Position numbers and translations under genes: made by a program | Notes under the pieces: generated by a model | Database searches by the model: none | Told to the model about the DNA's origin: nothing | Seen by the model: the letters and a program-made list of their open reading frames with translations, nothing else | Assembly (NCBI RefSeq): GCF_900187385.1 | Contig: NZ_FYEY01000001.1 | Coordinates: 5,022,001-5,086,000, forward strand | Length of the DNA: 64,000 nucleotides | Reading direction: 5' to 3' | From: Streptomyces sp. 2114.4 | GTDB taxonomy: Bacteria; Actinomycetota; Actinomycetes; Streptomycetales; Streptomycetaceae | Part shown: piece after piece, positions 17,806 through 25,792 of the stretch | Numbering within the stretch: position 1 is the first letter of the stretch | How the letters are laid out: the number at the start of each line of letters is the position of its first letter

Positions 17806-18025
17806 TTCTGGCTCCGTTCCATGCCCGGCTTCGCCGCTCCGTCCGGACACCCGGGGCCGAGGAGGGGGCATCGCGTACGTCCTGTCCTGTCGTCCGTCGG
17901 GGGCCCGGGACCTGGCTGCCGAACCGTTCCGGTGCCACGGCATAGTAGAGCGCAGCCCGACGAGGGACATGACAATTACGGCGCGCTGCTCGCCGGCGCC
18001 GCCGCTTATCAGGGGGACTTGCTCC

Positions 18026-19186
18026 ATGCCATCCATCCGCCGCTCCACCGCCGCGGCCGCGGCACTGGTCGCGCTGCTCACGGGCACCGTCACCGCCTGC
18101 GGCCCCAGTGACGACAAGGCCGCCGCTTCGGGTGCCGCCGACCAGAAGGGACAGGGGGGCGGCGGGTTCCAGATCCCCAAGGACGTGCCGACCAGCCTGG
18201 ACGATCTGAAGAAGTGGAAGGACGGCGGCTGGCAGAACTGGGACAAGTGGGCCCGCAAGGCCTCGGACTTCGCCAACCCGGTGATCAAGGACCACTGGAA
18301 GACGGACCGGCTGGCCAAGGCGAAGAACTCGCCCGAGATCGGGGTGAAGGCCACCGGCGCGGGCAGCGAGTTCGGCGCCACGGACCCCGAGCCGCGGCCG
18401 GTCACCGCCGAGCAGGTCGCCCGCCCGTACCACCAGCACATGGCGCCGGTCGGGAAGATCTTCTTCGACAGCCCGAAGGGCCCGATGGTCTGCTCCGGCA
18501 CGATCGTCGAGGACCCCGCGCACCCCGGCAAGTCCAACCTGGTGTGGACCGCGGGCCACTGTGTGCACTCCGGCAAGCAGGGCGGCTGGATGCGCAACAT
18601 CGTCTTCGTGCCGTCCTACAACGACAACGGCGCCGCGATGAACCAGGTCAGCAGCGCCCCCTCCCAGCAGGTCACCCCGTACGGCCGGTTCTGGGCCGAC
18701 TGGATCACCACGTCCGGTGAGTGGATCAACATGGGCAGCCAGCACACCGGAAACGGTGGCTCGGCCTACGACTTCGCGGTGCTGCACGTGAAGCCGGAGA
18801 ACGGCGGCGGCAAGTCGCTCCAGGAGACCGTGGGGGCCGCCGCCCAGGTCGCGTTCGACACCCCCTCCGCCGACCGCATCGCCTCGCTGGACGCCTTCGG
18901 CTATCCGGCGGCGCCGCCGTTCGACGGTGCACGCATGATGAACTGCCCCGGCCGCCCCGGGCGCCTCGTCATGCAGGAGGGCACGCCCGCCATGAACCGC
19001 ATCGGCTGCAACATGACCGGCGGCACCTCCGGCGGCGGCTGGTTCGTCAACCACGGCGGGAAGCTGACGCTGGTGTCCAACACCTCGATCAGCTCCAGCA
19101 ACCACACCTGGCTGGCCGGCCCGCACCTCGGCCCGGAGGCGGAGCGCGTCTTCAACGACATCAGCCGGAAGTTCGCCAACCGGTAG
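18026..19186 (+). CDS. Trypsin-like serine protease lipoprotein
   Basis: A 386-aa exported protein. ATG at 18026 follows AGGGGGA. The signal peptide ends in TVTAC (Cys about residue 25), so it is probably a lipoprotein. The peptidase triad is visible: His in WTAGHCVHS, Asp in AYDFAVLHV, Ser in GTSGGGWF. A CSGTIV segment lies where chymotrypsin-fold enzymes have their first Cys. The 70-residue linker before the domain is Trp/Lys-rich. Substrate unknown; divergent from the MFS gene. Confidence 0.9.
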   Translation: MPSIRRSTAAAAALVALLTGTVTACGPSDDKAAASGAADQKGQGGGGFQIPKDVPTSLDDLKKWKDGGWQNWDKWARKASDFANPVIKDHWKTDRLAKAKNSPEIGVKATGAGSEFGATDPEPRPVTAEQVARPYHQHMAPVGKIFFDSPKGPMVCSGTIVEDPAHPGKSNLVWTAGHCVHSGKQGGWMRNIVFVPSYNDNGAAMNQVSSAPSQQVTPYGRFWADWITTSGEWINMGSQHTGNGGSAYDFAVLHVKPENGGGKSLQETVGAAAQVAFDTPSADRIASLDAFGYPAAPPFDGARMMNCPGRPGRLVMQEGTPAMNRIGCNMTGGTSGGGWFVNHGGKLTLVSNTSISSSNHTWLAGPHLGPEAERVFNDISRKFANR

Positions 19187-19253
19187 TCCGGGAGGAAGCC
19201 GACCCAGGCCCCAGACCCCAGGTCCCAGGCCCCAGGTCCCAGGCCCCGGACCT

Positions 19254-19287
19254 TCGGCCCCCGGCTCGCCTTCGAGCCGGGGGCCGA
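19254..19287. terminator. Terminator after protease gene
   Basis: A perfect 14-bp stem TCGGCCCCCGGCTC with loop GCCTTC. Just upstream (19205-19250) are short CCCAGGCCCCAG-type direct repeats. Confidence 0.8.
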
Positions 19288-19334
19288 GAGGTCTCCGGGC
19301 GCACGACGGCCCTCACCCCGGAACGGCCGCGCGC

Positions 19335-19538
19335 TCAGCAGTCGAACACCGACCAGCAGATGTCGTTCCGCAATCGCTGGTCGTCAAGCACGAGTTCGCG
19401 AATCTCCTCCGGGAGCTGGTCGCGCTGCCACTGGCACTCGACGCGCCCTGCGGCCTCGCCCTCGCCTTTCGGCGCGGCAGCACGTGTGGCCTTGATCGCA
19501 TAGGCGGCCGCACCGAGTTCGTGCGCGGCGACGTGAAC
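19335..19538 (-). pseudogene. 5'-deleted putative immunity protein
   Basis: Reading leftward from 19538 gives 67 residues, VHVAAHELGAAAYAIKATR through QWQRDQLPEEIRELVLDDQ to a CWSVFDC end. This matches the C-terminal part of a family annotated as putative immunity protein in Streptomyces, where an AHELGAAAYAI core is preceded by more than 80 further residues. Those are missing: upstream of 19538 the frame reads unrelated sequence and has no start codon near the homology. The next gene on the other strand starts only 33 bases away, so the missing part was probably deleted at a junction near 19540. Confidence 0.55.
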
Positions 19539-19570
19539 GCGGTCCCGGCGTGTCGTGAGGCTGCAGCAAA

Positions 19571-19903
19571 ATGGTGCAGGTGAGCAGATTATCCGAGCAG
19601 GTGCGGAATGCGGTGCCCCTCTGGCACGAACACCTCCAGGCCCCCTTCCCCGCAGGCCTGCGAGGTGCCGAGTTCGGGGGTACGGACCTGGTGTTGCTCG
19701 ACGCGGACACCGCAGGCTGCGTTCTTGCGTGGCTGAACAACGGCGGCACTCTCGACCCGGAGCGCACGCGCGTCCTGCGAAGCCGTATCGAAGACCTGGG
19801 CCGGGTCATCCCTGAGGTCCCCGACTCCGCAGGAATCCAGTACTGCCGACGCTTGCGCCGGCTTGCCCTACTCGTCTTGGCGAGCCTCCCCGGTGCCGAC
19901 TGA
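19571..19903 (+). CDS. Hypothetical protein, 110 aa
   Basis: ATG at 19571; soluble, no signal peptide or membrane helix. Sequence features are VPLWHEHLQAPFPAGLRG, DLVLLDADTAGCVLAWLNNGG and a basic helical C-terminus. It looks like a conserved small Streptomyces protein of unknown function. The last 36 bases overlap the 3' end of the convergent MocR gene. It abuts the truncated immunity-type gene and may be part of the same remnant locus. Confidence 0.6.
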   Translation: MVQVSRLSEQVRNAVPLWHEHLQAPFPAGLRGAEFGGTDLVLLDADTAGCVLAWLNNGGTLDPERTRVLRSRIEDLGRVIPEVPDSAGIQYCRRLRRLALLVLASLPGAD

Positions 19904-21367
19904 GACAGCTTCTGGCCCCCTCTGTGACAGGGCCCGGCGCAGTGCCTCCAGGGCGCCGGGGAAGGCGCTGTCGGTGGGGGTGGCATAGCCGATGACCAGG
20001 CCGTGGCGGGGCGGCATGGTGGCGGCGGGGTGGCGGTAGCCGGAGAGGCCGTCCAGGGCCAGGCCCTGGCGGCGGGCGGCGCGCAGGGCCGCGTGTTCGT
20101 CCGACTCGGTTGCGTCGGCGGGGAGTTGGAGGACGGCGTGCAGGCCGGCGGAGATGCCGGTGACGGTGAGGTGCGGGGCGTGGGTGGTCACCGTGTCGAT
20201 CAGCTGGTCGCGGCGTCTGCGGTAGCGCTGGCGCATCCGGCGGAGGTGCCGGTCGTAGGCGCCGTGGGTGAGGAATTCCGCGAGCGTGAGCTGGTCGGTG
20301 ACGCCCGCCCAGGCCTCGCGCTCGCCCTTGGCCTCCAGTACGGCGTCGACGAGGCGGTCGGGGAGCACCATCCAGCCCAGGCGCACCGCGGGGGACAGGC
20401 TCTTGCTGACCGAGCCGATGTGGAGGACGTGCTCCGGATCGAGGCCCTGAAGGGCGCCGACCGGCTTGCGGTCGTAGCGGAATTCGCCGTCGTAGTCGTC
20501 CTCCAGGATGAAGCCGCCGGTGGCGCGCGCCCAGTTGATGGCGGCCGCCCGGCGGTCGGGGTGCAGCGGTACGCCGGTGGGGAACTGGTGGGCGGGGGTC
20601 AGGAGGGCCGCGCCCATGCCGTCGAGCCGGGCCAACTGTGCGGTGTCGGCGCCGTGTTCGTCGAGGCCGAGGGCGTGGGTGCGAAGGCCGGCGGTGGTCA
20701 GGAGGTGGCGGTGGAAGGGGAGGCTGTAGGACTCGACGGCGAGGGGTCCGGGGAGGACGGCGGGCAGGAGCAGGCGCAGGGCGTGGGCGAAGCCGGAGCA
20801 GATGACGATGCGTTCGGGGTCGGTGCGCACGCCGCGGGCGCGGGCCAGGTAGTCGGCGAGCGCGCGGCGCAGTTCGGGGCGGCCACGGGGGTCGCCTGGG
20901 CCGAAGGCGTCGTGCGGGGCGGCGGTCAGCGCGCGGCGGGCGGCGGCGAGCCAGGCGGTGCGCGGGAAGGACGCGGCGTCCGGTTGCCCCTGGAGGAGGT
21001 TGTGGGCGGAGCGGCTCGCCAGGGAGGGGCGGGCCGGGGCGCGGTGGGGTGTCGGCGGCTGCGCGCTCCCCGGGACTCCGTCCGGGTGGTGCCACCGGGC
21101 GACGCGGGTGCCGGAGCCCTGGCGGGCGCTGAGCCAGCCCTCGGCGACCAGTTCGGCGTAGGCGTCGGCGACGGTGTTACGGGCGATGCCGAGATCGACG
21201 GCGAGCGAGCGGTAGGGCGGCAGGCGGGTGCCGGGGGCCAGGCGGCCGGACCGTACCGCGTCCCGCAGCGCCCGGATGAGGACGGCGCGGCGGCTGCCGG
21301 GACCGGTCAGCTCCAGATGCAGATCGACGCCCAGGCTCTCGGCGGGATTGACCCATGATTCCGGCAT
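19868..21367 (-). CDS. MocR/PdxR-type PLP-dependent GntR regulator (copy 1)
   Basis: A 499-aa fusion of an N-terminal GntR winged helix (about residues 25-90: LIRALRDAVRSGRLAPGTRLPPYRSLAVDLGIARNTV) and a class-I aminotransferase-like domain. The PLP region has EDDYDGEFRYDRKP and the Schiff-base Lys in GSVSKSLSPAVRLGW. These proteins use the domain as a sensor for PLP or amino compounds. It is divergent from an AhpD-like gene 46 bases away and strongly similar to the second MocR in this window (for example both contain AINWARATGGFILEDDYDG). Confidence 0.9.
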   Translation of the reverse strand: MPESWVNPAESLGVDLHLELTGPGSRRAVLIRALRDAVRSGRLAPGTRLPPYRSLAVDLGIARNTVADAYAELVAEGWLSARQGSGTRVARWHHPDGVPGSAQPPTPHRAPARPSLASRSAHNLLQGQPDAASFPRTAWLAAARRALTAAPHDAFGPGDPRGRPELRRALADYLARARGVRTDPERIVICSGFAHALRLLLPAVLPGPLAVESYSLPFHRHLLTTAGLRTHALGLDEHGADTAQLARLDGMGAALLTPAHQFPTGVPLHPDRRAAAINWARATGGFILEDDYDGEFRYDRKPVGALQGLDPEHVLHIGSVSKSLSPAVRLGWMVLPDRLVDAVLEAKGEREAWAGVTDQLTLAEFLTHGAYDRHLRRMRQRYRRRRDQLIDTVTTHAPHLTVTGISAGLHAVLQLPADATESDEHAALRAARRQGLALDGLSGYRHPAATMPPRHGLVIGYATPTDSAFPGALEALRRALSQRGPEAVSVGTGEARQDE

Positions 21368-21413
21368 GGAAATGCACCCTACAGTCGGTCGCCTGCTCTT
21401 CTAGATTCAAGGC
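21365..21413. promoter_or_regulatory. Divergent promoter region, MocR1/AhpD1
   Basis: On the minus strand CTGTAGGGTGCATTTCCATG runs into the MocR start codon. A nearly identical block precedes the second MocR. TAGGGT lies at -14 to -9 from the ATG, fitting a leaderless mRNA. On the plus strand TAGATT lies at -12 to -7 from the AhpD1 ATG, also a leaderless layout. Confidence 0.5.
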
Positions 21414-21974
21414 ATGACGCAGCAGACGACGCATCAGACGCATGGCAATGACGTGGCGGTTCGTGGCAACGACGCGGCGGTTCGTGGCGAGGACGCGGCG
21501 GTGGAGGGCAGGGACGCGGCGGCCCGCACGCCCAGGGTGAATTTTGCGCAGGCCGCACCGAAGGCCTTCAAGGCACTGATCGGTTTCGACGCCGCGGCGC
21601 GTGAGGGTCTGGACCCGGCCCTGGTCGAACTGGTCCAGATTCGCTCCTCGCAGCTCAACAAGTGTGCGTACTGCCTCCATATGCACACCTCCGATGCCCA
21701 CAAGGCGGGCGAGAGCGCGGAGCGGCTGCACATGGTGGCCGTCTGGGAGGAGGCGGCGCACTTCTTCACCGCGAAGGAGCGGGCGGCGCTGGCCCTCACC
21801 GAGGCCGTGACGCTGGTTGCCCAGGGCGGCGTGCCGGACGAGGTCTACGAGCGTGCCGCCCGCCACTTCGGGGAGGCGGAGCTGGCCCGGCTGCTGGCGC
21901 TGATCTTCACGATCAATACGTGGAACCGCATCGCCATCAGCACGGGAAAGGTGCCGGGAACGGATGAGCGGTAG
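21414..21974 (+). CDS. AhpD-like carboxymuconolactone decarboxylase family protein (copy 1)
   Basis: A 186-aa protein with the AhpD-core redox motif KCAYCLHMHTSDAHKAG (Cys pair and distal His, about residues 83-98), the hallmark of alkylhydroperoxidase-like CMD proteins that reduce peroxides. The N-terminal 40 residues are low-complexity, with NDxAVRGxDAAV repeats. Helical C-terminal half: FTAKERAALALTEAVTL, then TINTWNRIAIS. Divergent from MocR copy 1 and paralogous to copy 2 at 23 kb, so it is a likely MocR target in peroxide or reactive-species defence. Confidence 0.88.
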   Translation: MTQQTTHQTHGNDVAVRGNDAAVRGEDAAVEGRDAAARTPRVNFAQAAPKAFKALIGFDAAAREGLDPALVELVQIRSSQLNKCAYCLHMHTSDAHKAGESAERLHMVAVWEEAAHFFTAKERAALALTEAVTLVAQGGVPDEVYERAARHFGEAELARLLALIFTINTWNRIAISTGKVPGTDER

Positions 21975-21990
21975 CGGCGCGGCGGGCTCG

Positions 21991-22110
21991 GCGCTCACGG
22001 GCGCGGCGCTCACGGGCGCGGCGCTCACGGGCTCGGCGCTCATGGGCGCGGTGCTCATGGGCGCGGCGCTCACGGGCGTGGCGCTCACGGGCGTGGCGCT
22101 CATGGGCGCG
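21991..22110 (+). repeat. Eight-unit 15-bp minisatellite
   Basis: GCGCTCACGGGCGCG and close variants (T for C, T for G) are repeated eight times between two convergent genes. A frame opening at 21964 would translate it as ALTGA repeats, but no domain or clear ribosome site supports a gene there. Confidence 0.75.
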
Positions 22111-22181
22111 GCGCCGGCCGGGTCAGCCCCCCGCGGGTCGCCAGCTCCCGCCACTCACCGCCCGTCAGCTCCCGCGGCCCG

Positions 22182-22955
22182 TCACCCCTCCGCCCCCAGC
22201 TCCTCCCGCAGCCGCTCCGCCATCTCCGCCACCGCTGCCATCGACCGGCTCTGGAGGCCGCCGCCGAAGGTGACCCGGGCCGCGCCGAGGGCGCCGAGTT
22301 CGCGCGGGGTGGGACCGTCCGGGGTCACCACGGCATTGACGGGGAGGCCGATACCGGCGGCCAGCGCGGCCAGCTCCGGGGGCGGGGCGAGGATCGGATA
22401 GACGCAGTCGGCGCCCGCTGCTGCATACAGCCGGCCGCGCCGGACCGCTTCCTCCGTGCCCTGGACGCCGTGCAGGTAGGTGTCGATCCGGGCGTTGAGC
22501 ACCAGCGCCTCGCCGGCCTCGGCCCGCACCCGGGCCAGCCAGTCCGCCTGTTCCTGCGGGTCCCGCAGGGCGCCGGTGGCGGGGTCGGTGTCCTCCAGGT
22601 TGCAGCCCACCGCCCCGGCGTCCATGAGGCGGCCCACCAACTCCTTTGCGGACAGCCCGTATCCGGCCTCCACATCGGCCGAGACCGGGATGTCCACGGA
22701 CCGTACGATCCGGGCGACGGCCGCGAACATCTCGTCGGGCGGCGTCTGCCCGTCCTCGTATCCGAGGGAGGCCGCGATGCCCGCACTGGGGGTGGCGAGC
22801 GCAGGGAAGCCGGCGTCCGCGAACACCCGTGCCGAGGCCGCGTCCCAGGGGCCGGGGAGGACCAGCGGCAGCCGGGGCCCGTGGTGGAGTGCGCGCAGCG
22901 CGGCGGCGGTCACGGGGCGGTCCGTGGTGGTCACGGGGCGGTCCGTGGCGGTCAT
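22182..22955 (-). CDS. Isocitrate lyase/PEP mutase family protein
   Basis: A 257-aa TIM-barrel protein of the ICL/PEPM superfamily. ATG at 22955 overlaps the stop of the upstream AhpD2 gene (ATGA), so they are one operon. Landmarks are LVLPGPWDAASARVFADAGFPALATPSAGIAASLGY, SADVEAGYG (metal-binding Asp/Glu) and GCNLEDTD. The Cys-containing loop of true isocitrate lyase is absent. Relatives act as oxaloacetate decarboxylase, 2-methylisocitrate lyase or phosphonopyruvate hydrolase; the substrate is undetermined. Confidence 0.88.
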   Translation of the reverse strand: MTATDRPVTTTDRPVTAAALRALHHGPRLPLVLPGPWDAASARVFADAGFPALATPSAGIAASLGYEDGQTPPDEMFAAVARIVRSVDIPVSADVEAGYGLSAKELVGRLMDAGAVGCNLEDTDPATGALRDPQEQADWLARVRAEAGEALVLNARIDTYLHGVQGTEEAVRRGRLYAAAGADCVYPILAPPPELAALAAGIGLPVNAVVTPDGPTPRELGALGAARVTFGGGLQSRSMAAVAEMAERLREELGAEG

Positions 22956-23551
22956 GCCTGCCCCGGGGCCATGCGGGTGGACACGCCGAAGCGGTTCCAG
23001 GCGTTGATGGTGGTGATCAGCGCGATCAGGTGGGCCAGTTCGGCCTGGCCGAAGTGGGAGGCGGCGCGGTCGTAGACGGCGTCGGGAACGAAGCCCTCGG
23101 TGAGCAGGGTGATGGCTTCGGTGAGGGCGAGAGCGGCCTGCTCCTTGGGGGAGTAGAAGTCGGCGGCCTCCTCCCAAGCGTTGAGGAGGTAGATCCGCTG
23201 CTCGGTCTCGCCGGCCGCACGGGCGTCCTTGACGTGCATGTCGAGGCAGAACGCGCAGTGATTGAGCTGCGAGGCACGGATCTTCACCAGCTCGACCAGC
23301 GACGGTTCGAGGTCCTTCTTCGCCGCGACCTCCAGCGCGATCATGGCCTTGTAGACCTCCGGCGCGAGCTTCGCCCAGGGCAGGCGGGGGCCGTGCTGGT
23401 GTGTCGGCTGCGCCGCTTGCGCTGTCTGCGCCGCCTGAGCCGGCTGTGCGGGGCGGTCTGCCCGAGTGGTCCGTGCTGCCGGTGTGGTCGGTGCGGGCCG
23501 GGCTGTTTGTGCTGTCTGCTGTGCTGCCTGCTGAGCTGTCCGTGTCGTCAT
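22952..23551 (-). CDS. AhpD-like carboxymuconolactone decarboxylase family protein (copy 2)
   Basis: A 199-aa paralogue of AhpD copy 1: HCAFCLDMHVKDARAAG carries the Cys pair and His, followed by WEEAADFYSPKEQAALALTEAITLL and a TINAWNRFGVS end. The first 50 residues are Ala/Gln/Thr/Pro-rich repeats (TAQ, AAQ units). Divergent from MocR copy 2 and cotranscribed with the PEP-mutase gene. Probably a thiol-dependent peroxidase-like enzyme. Confidence 0.88.
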   Translation of the reverse strand: MTTRTAQQAAQQTAQTARPAPTTPAARTTRADRPAQPAQAAQTAQAAQPTHQHGPRLPWAKLAPEVYKAMIALEVAAKKDLEPSLVELVKIRASQLNHCAFCLDMHVKDARAAGETEQRIYLLNAWEEAADFYSPKEQAALALTEAITLLTEGFVPDAVYDRAASHFGQAELAHLIALITTINAWNRFGVSTRMAPGQA

Positions 23552-23601
23552 GTCTACGACGCTACGGCGGCAATGGCATGGCTGTATGGTCCATTTCCAT
23601 G
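23552..23601. promoter_or_regulatory. Divergent promoter region, AhpD2/MocR2
   Basis: CTGTATGGTCCATTTCCATG (23582-23601) ends in the MocR2 start codon and differs from the MocR1 block by only two bases. TATGGT sits at -14 to -9. For AhpD2 on the minus strand, TAGCGT sits at -13 to -8. Both genes therefore look leaderless, with a probable shared MocR operator. Confidence 0.5.
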
Positions 23602-25017
23602 GAGAATTCCTGGGCCACTTTCGGGCGGGATCTGCACCTGGACCTCACCGGTCCCGGCGGTCTGCGCGCCGCGCTGCTGCGGGCGCTGCGGGACGCGGTA
23701 CGGTCCGGCCGCCTGGCCCCCGGTACCCGGCTGCCCTCCTCCCGCTCGCTCGCCGCCGATCTCGGCATCGCCCGTAACACCGTCGCCGACGCCTACGCCG
23801 AACTGGTCGCCGAGGGCTGGCTCAGCGCCCGCCAGGGCTCCGGCACCCGCGTCGCCGAGAGGGTGCTGCCGCGGACCGCGCCCGCCGCCCGGCGCGCCCC
23901 CGGCCCCGGCCCGGCCGGCCGCGCCGACCGGCCGCGCTTCGCCCTCACCCCGGGCACCCCCGATGTCGCCGCCTTCCCCCGCACCGCCTGGCTGGCCGCC
24001 GCCCGCCGTGCGCTGACCACCGCCCCCAGCGAGGCCTTCGGCTACCCCGCCTCCCACGGCCGCCCCGAGCTGCGGACCGTCCTCGCCGACTACCTCGCCC
24101 GCGCCCGCGGCGTACGCGCCGACCCCGACCGCATCGTCATCTGTGCCGGTTTCCTGCAAGGACTGGCCCTGCTCAGCCGCGTCCTGGGCACCGGGCGGCT
24201 GGCCGTCGAGTCGTACGGCCTCGACTTCCACCGCGCCGTCATCACCCGCGCGGGCCTGCGCACCGTCCCGCTCCCCGTGGACGAACGCGGCGCCCGCACC
24301 GGGGAGCTGACCGCCCTCGACGACGTACGCGCCGCCCTCCTCACCCCCGCCCACCAGTTCCCCACCGGCGTACCGCTGCACCCCGACCGCCGGGCGGCCG
24401 CCATCAACTGGGCGCGCGCCACCGGCGGCTTCATCCTGGAGGACGACTACGACGGCGAATTCCGCTACGACCGCAAGCCGGTCGGCGCCCTCCAGGGCCT
24501 GGACCCCGACCACGTCGTCTACCTGGGCACCGCGAGCAAGAGCCTCGCCCCCGCGCTGCGGCTGGCCTGGATGGTGCTGCCGGAGCGCCTGGTCGATCCG
24601 GTGCTCGTCCTCAAGGGCACCGGTGAATGGCAGTCCGGGGCGCTGGACCAGCTCACTCTCGCCGAGTTCCTGTCCTCGGGCGCCTACGACCGCCATCTGC
24701 GCGGGATGCGGCTGCGCTACCGGCGCCGCCGCGACCAACTGGTGGCCGCCCTGGCCGCCCACGCGCCCCAGGTCCGGGTCTCCGGCATCGCCGCCGGCCT
24801 GCACGCCGTACTGGAACTCCCGCCCGGCACCGAACAGGCCGTCCTCCAGGCCGCCCGCCGGCAGGGCCTCGCCCTGGAGGGCCTGAGCCGTTTCCGCGAC
24901 CCGACCGCCCCACCGGCCTCGCGTGACGCACTGGTAGTGGCTTACGGGACCCCGCCCGACCACTCCTTCGCGGGCGCCGTGGACGCCTTGCTCAGGGCGC
25001 TGCCACCGGGGGAGTAG
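23599..25017 (+). CDS. MocR/PdxR-type PLP-dependent GntR regulator (copy 2)
   Basis: A 472-aa GntR/aminotransferase fusion. ATG at 23599 was chosen because it aligns with the start of copy 1 and with the conserved upstream block. HTH: LLRALRDAVRSGRLAPGTRLPSSRSLAADLGIARNTV. PLP domain: EDDYDGEFRYDRKP and Schiff-base Lys in GTASKSLAPALRLAW. It is very similar to copy 1 across the whole length, so the cassette arose by duplication with inversion. Likely controls the divergent AhpD2-PEP mutase operon. Confidence 0.9.
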   Translation: MENSWATFGRDLHLDLTGPGGLRAALLRALRDAVRSGRLAPGTRLPSSRSLAADLGIARNTVADAYAELVAEGWLSARQGSGTRVAERVLPRTAPAARRAPGPGPAGRADRPRFALTPGTPDVAAFPRTAWLAAARRALTTAPSEAFGYPASHGRPELRTVLADYLARARGVRADPDRIVICAGFLQGLALLSRVLGTGRLAVESYGLDFHRAVITRAGLRTVPLPVDERGARTGELTALDDVRAALLTPAHQFPTGVPLHPDRRAAAINWARATGGFILEDDYDGEFRYDRKPVGALQGLDPDHVVYLGTASKSLAPALRLAWMVLPERLVDPVLVLKGTGEWQSGALDQLTLAEFLSSGAYDRHLRGMRLRYRRRRDQLVAALAAHAPQVRVSGIAAGLHAVLELPPGTEQAVLQAARRQGLALEGLSRFRDPTAPPASRDALVVAYGTPPDHSFAGAVDALLRALPPGE

Positions 25018-25111
25018 CGGGGGTGTGCCGCCGGAAAGCACGCCGTCCAGGCCGTTCAGGTCGCCCGGTCGCCGAGGCCGCCCAGCCCGGCGCACACCGG
25101 CGGGCCCCCGC

Positions 25112-25651
25112 TCACAACTCCCGTACGAACGACACCCGGTCGCGCCCCGGCCCGTTGTAATCCTCGTGCACCGGTACGCCGTGATCGTCGAGCCGGTCGC
25201 CCGGCTCCAGCCGGAAGCCCATGCGGGCGTGGTACGCGAGGGAGTCGCGGTTGGTGGGGCTGGTGATGCAGCGGACCCGGCTGCGGCCTGCCGTGCGGGC
25301 CGTGGCGAAGAAACGGTCGTAGAGGGCGCTGCCGATGCCGTCCCGCCGGCCCTCCGGGCACACGCCCACGAAGTGGAGGTAGGCGGTTTCGGGCTCGGTC
25401 TGGGACAGAAAGCCGATCAGGAAGGCGTGCAGGGCCCGGTCCGGGCGCTCGACGAGGAAGCTGGTGTCGGCGAAGTGCTGCAGGAAGAGGCGCGGTACGA
25501 GCAACTGACGCTGTCGCGCGCCCGCCTCACCACCCTGGCCGCCCCACCACTCGGCCAGCGCCACCTGGAGCTGCGGGTGGTCCGCAGGGGTGGGGTGCCG
25601 CAGCGTCAGCTCACCGGGCAGCTGCCCCGGTACTCGCGCATGCTCAGTCAT
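25112..25651 (-). CDS. GNAT family N-acetyltransferase
   Basis: A 179-aa acetyl-CoA-dependent transferase. ATG at 25651 follows a strong GGAGGAAGT site. Conserved pieces are LTLRHPTPADHPQLQ at the N-terminus, YLHFVGVCPEGRRDGIGSALYDRFFATA (motif A, pyrophosphate-binding RRDGIG near residue 109) and SPTNRDSLAYHARMGFRLEPGD (motif B). Substrate unknown. Convergent with MocR copy 2. Confidence 0.9.
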   Translation of the reverse strand: MTEHARVPGQLPGELTLRHPTPADHPQLQVALAEWWGGQGGEAGARQRQLLVPRLFLQHFADTSFLVERPDRALHAFLIGFLSQTEPETAYLHFVGVCPEGRRDGIGSALYDRFFATARTAGRSRVRCITSPTNRDSLAYHARMGFRLEPGDRLDDHGVPVHEDYNGPGRDRVSFVREL

Positions 25652-25671
25652 GGTCACTTCCTCCGGCCGAC

Positions 25672-25792
25672 GGGTGAACGGATGAACGGGTGGATGGGGG
25701 AAGGGGTGGATGGGTGGATTGGGTGGATGGAGGGCGGGGGGCGAGGGGCCGAGGGGATGGGGAGATGAAGGGACAGGTGAAAGGTGAAGGGG
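25672..25792 (+). repeat. G-tract-rich purine stretch with GGGTGGAT repeats
   Basis: GGTGGATGGG-type units repeat several times with many runs of three to six G on the plus strand, upstream of the GNAT start. The density of G runs could allow a G-quadruplex on the template side of the GNAT leader. Confidence 0.6.

Noticed and set aside
19323..19538. Intact immunity gene
   Set aside because: No start codon exists at the homology boundary and the N-terminal half of the family is missing.
21964..22401. Plus-strand frame translating the 15-bp minisatellite as ALTGA repeats
   Set aside because: It has no clear ribosome site, and its second half is antisense to the PEP-mutase gene.
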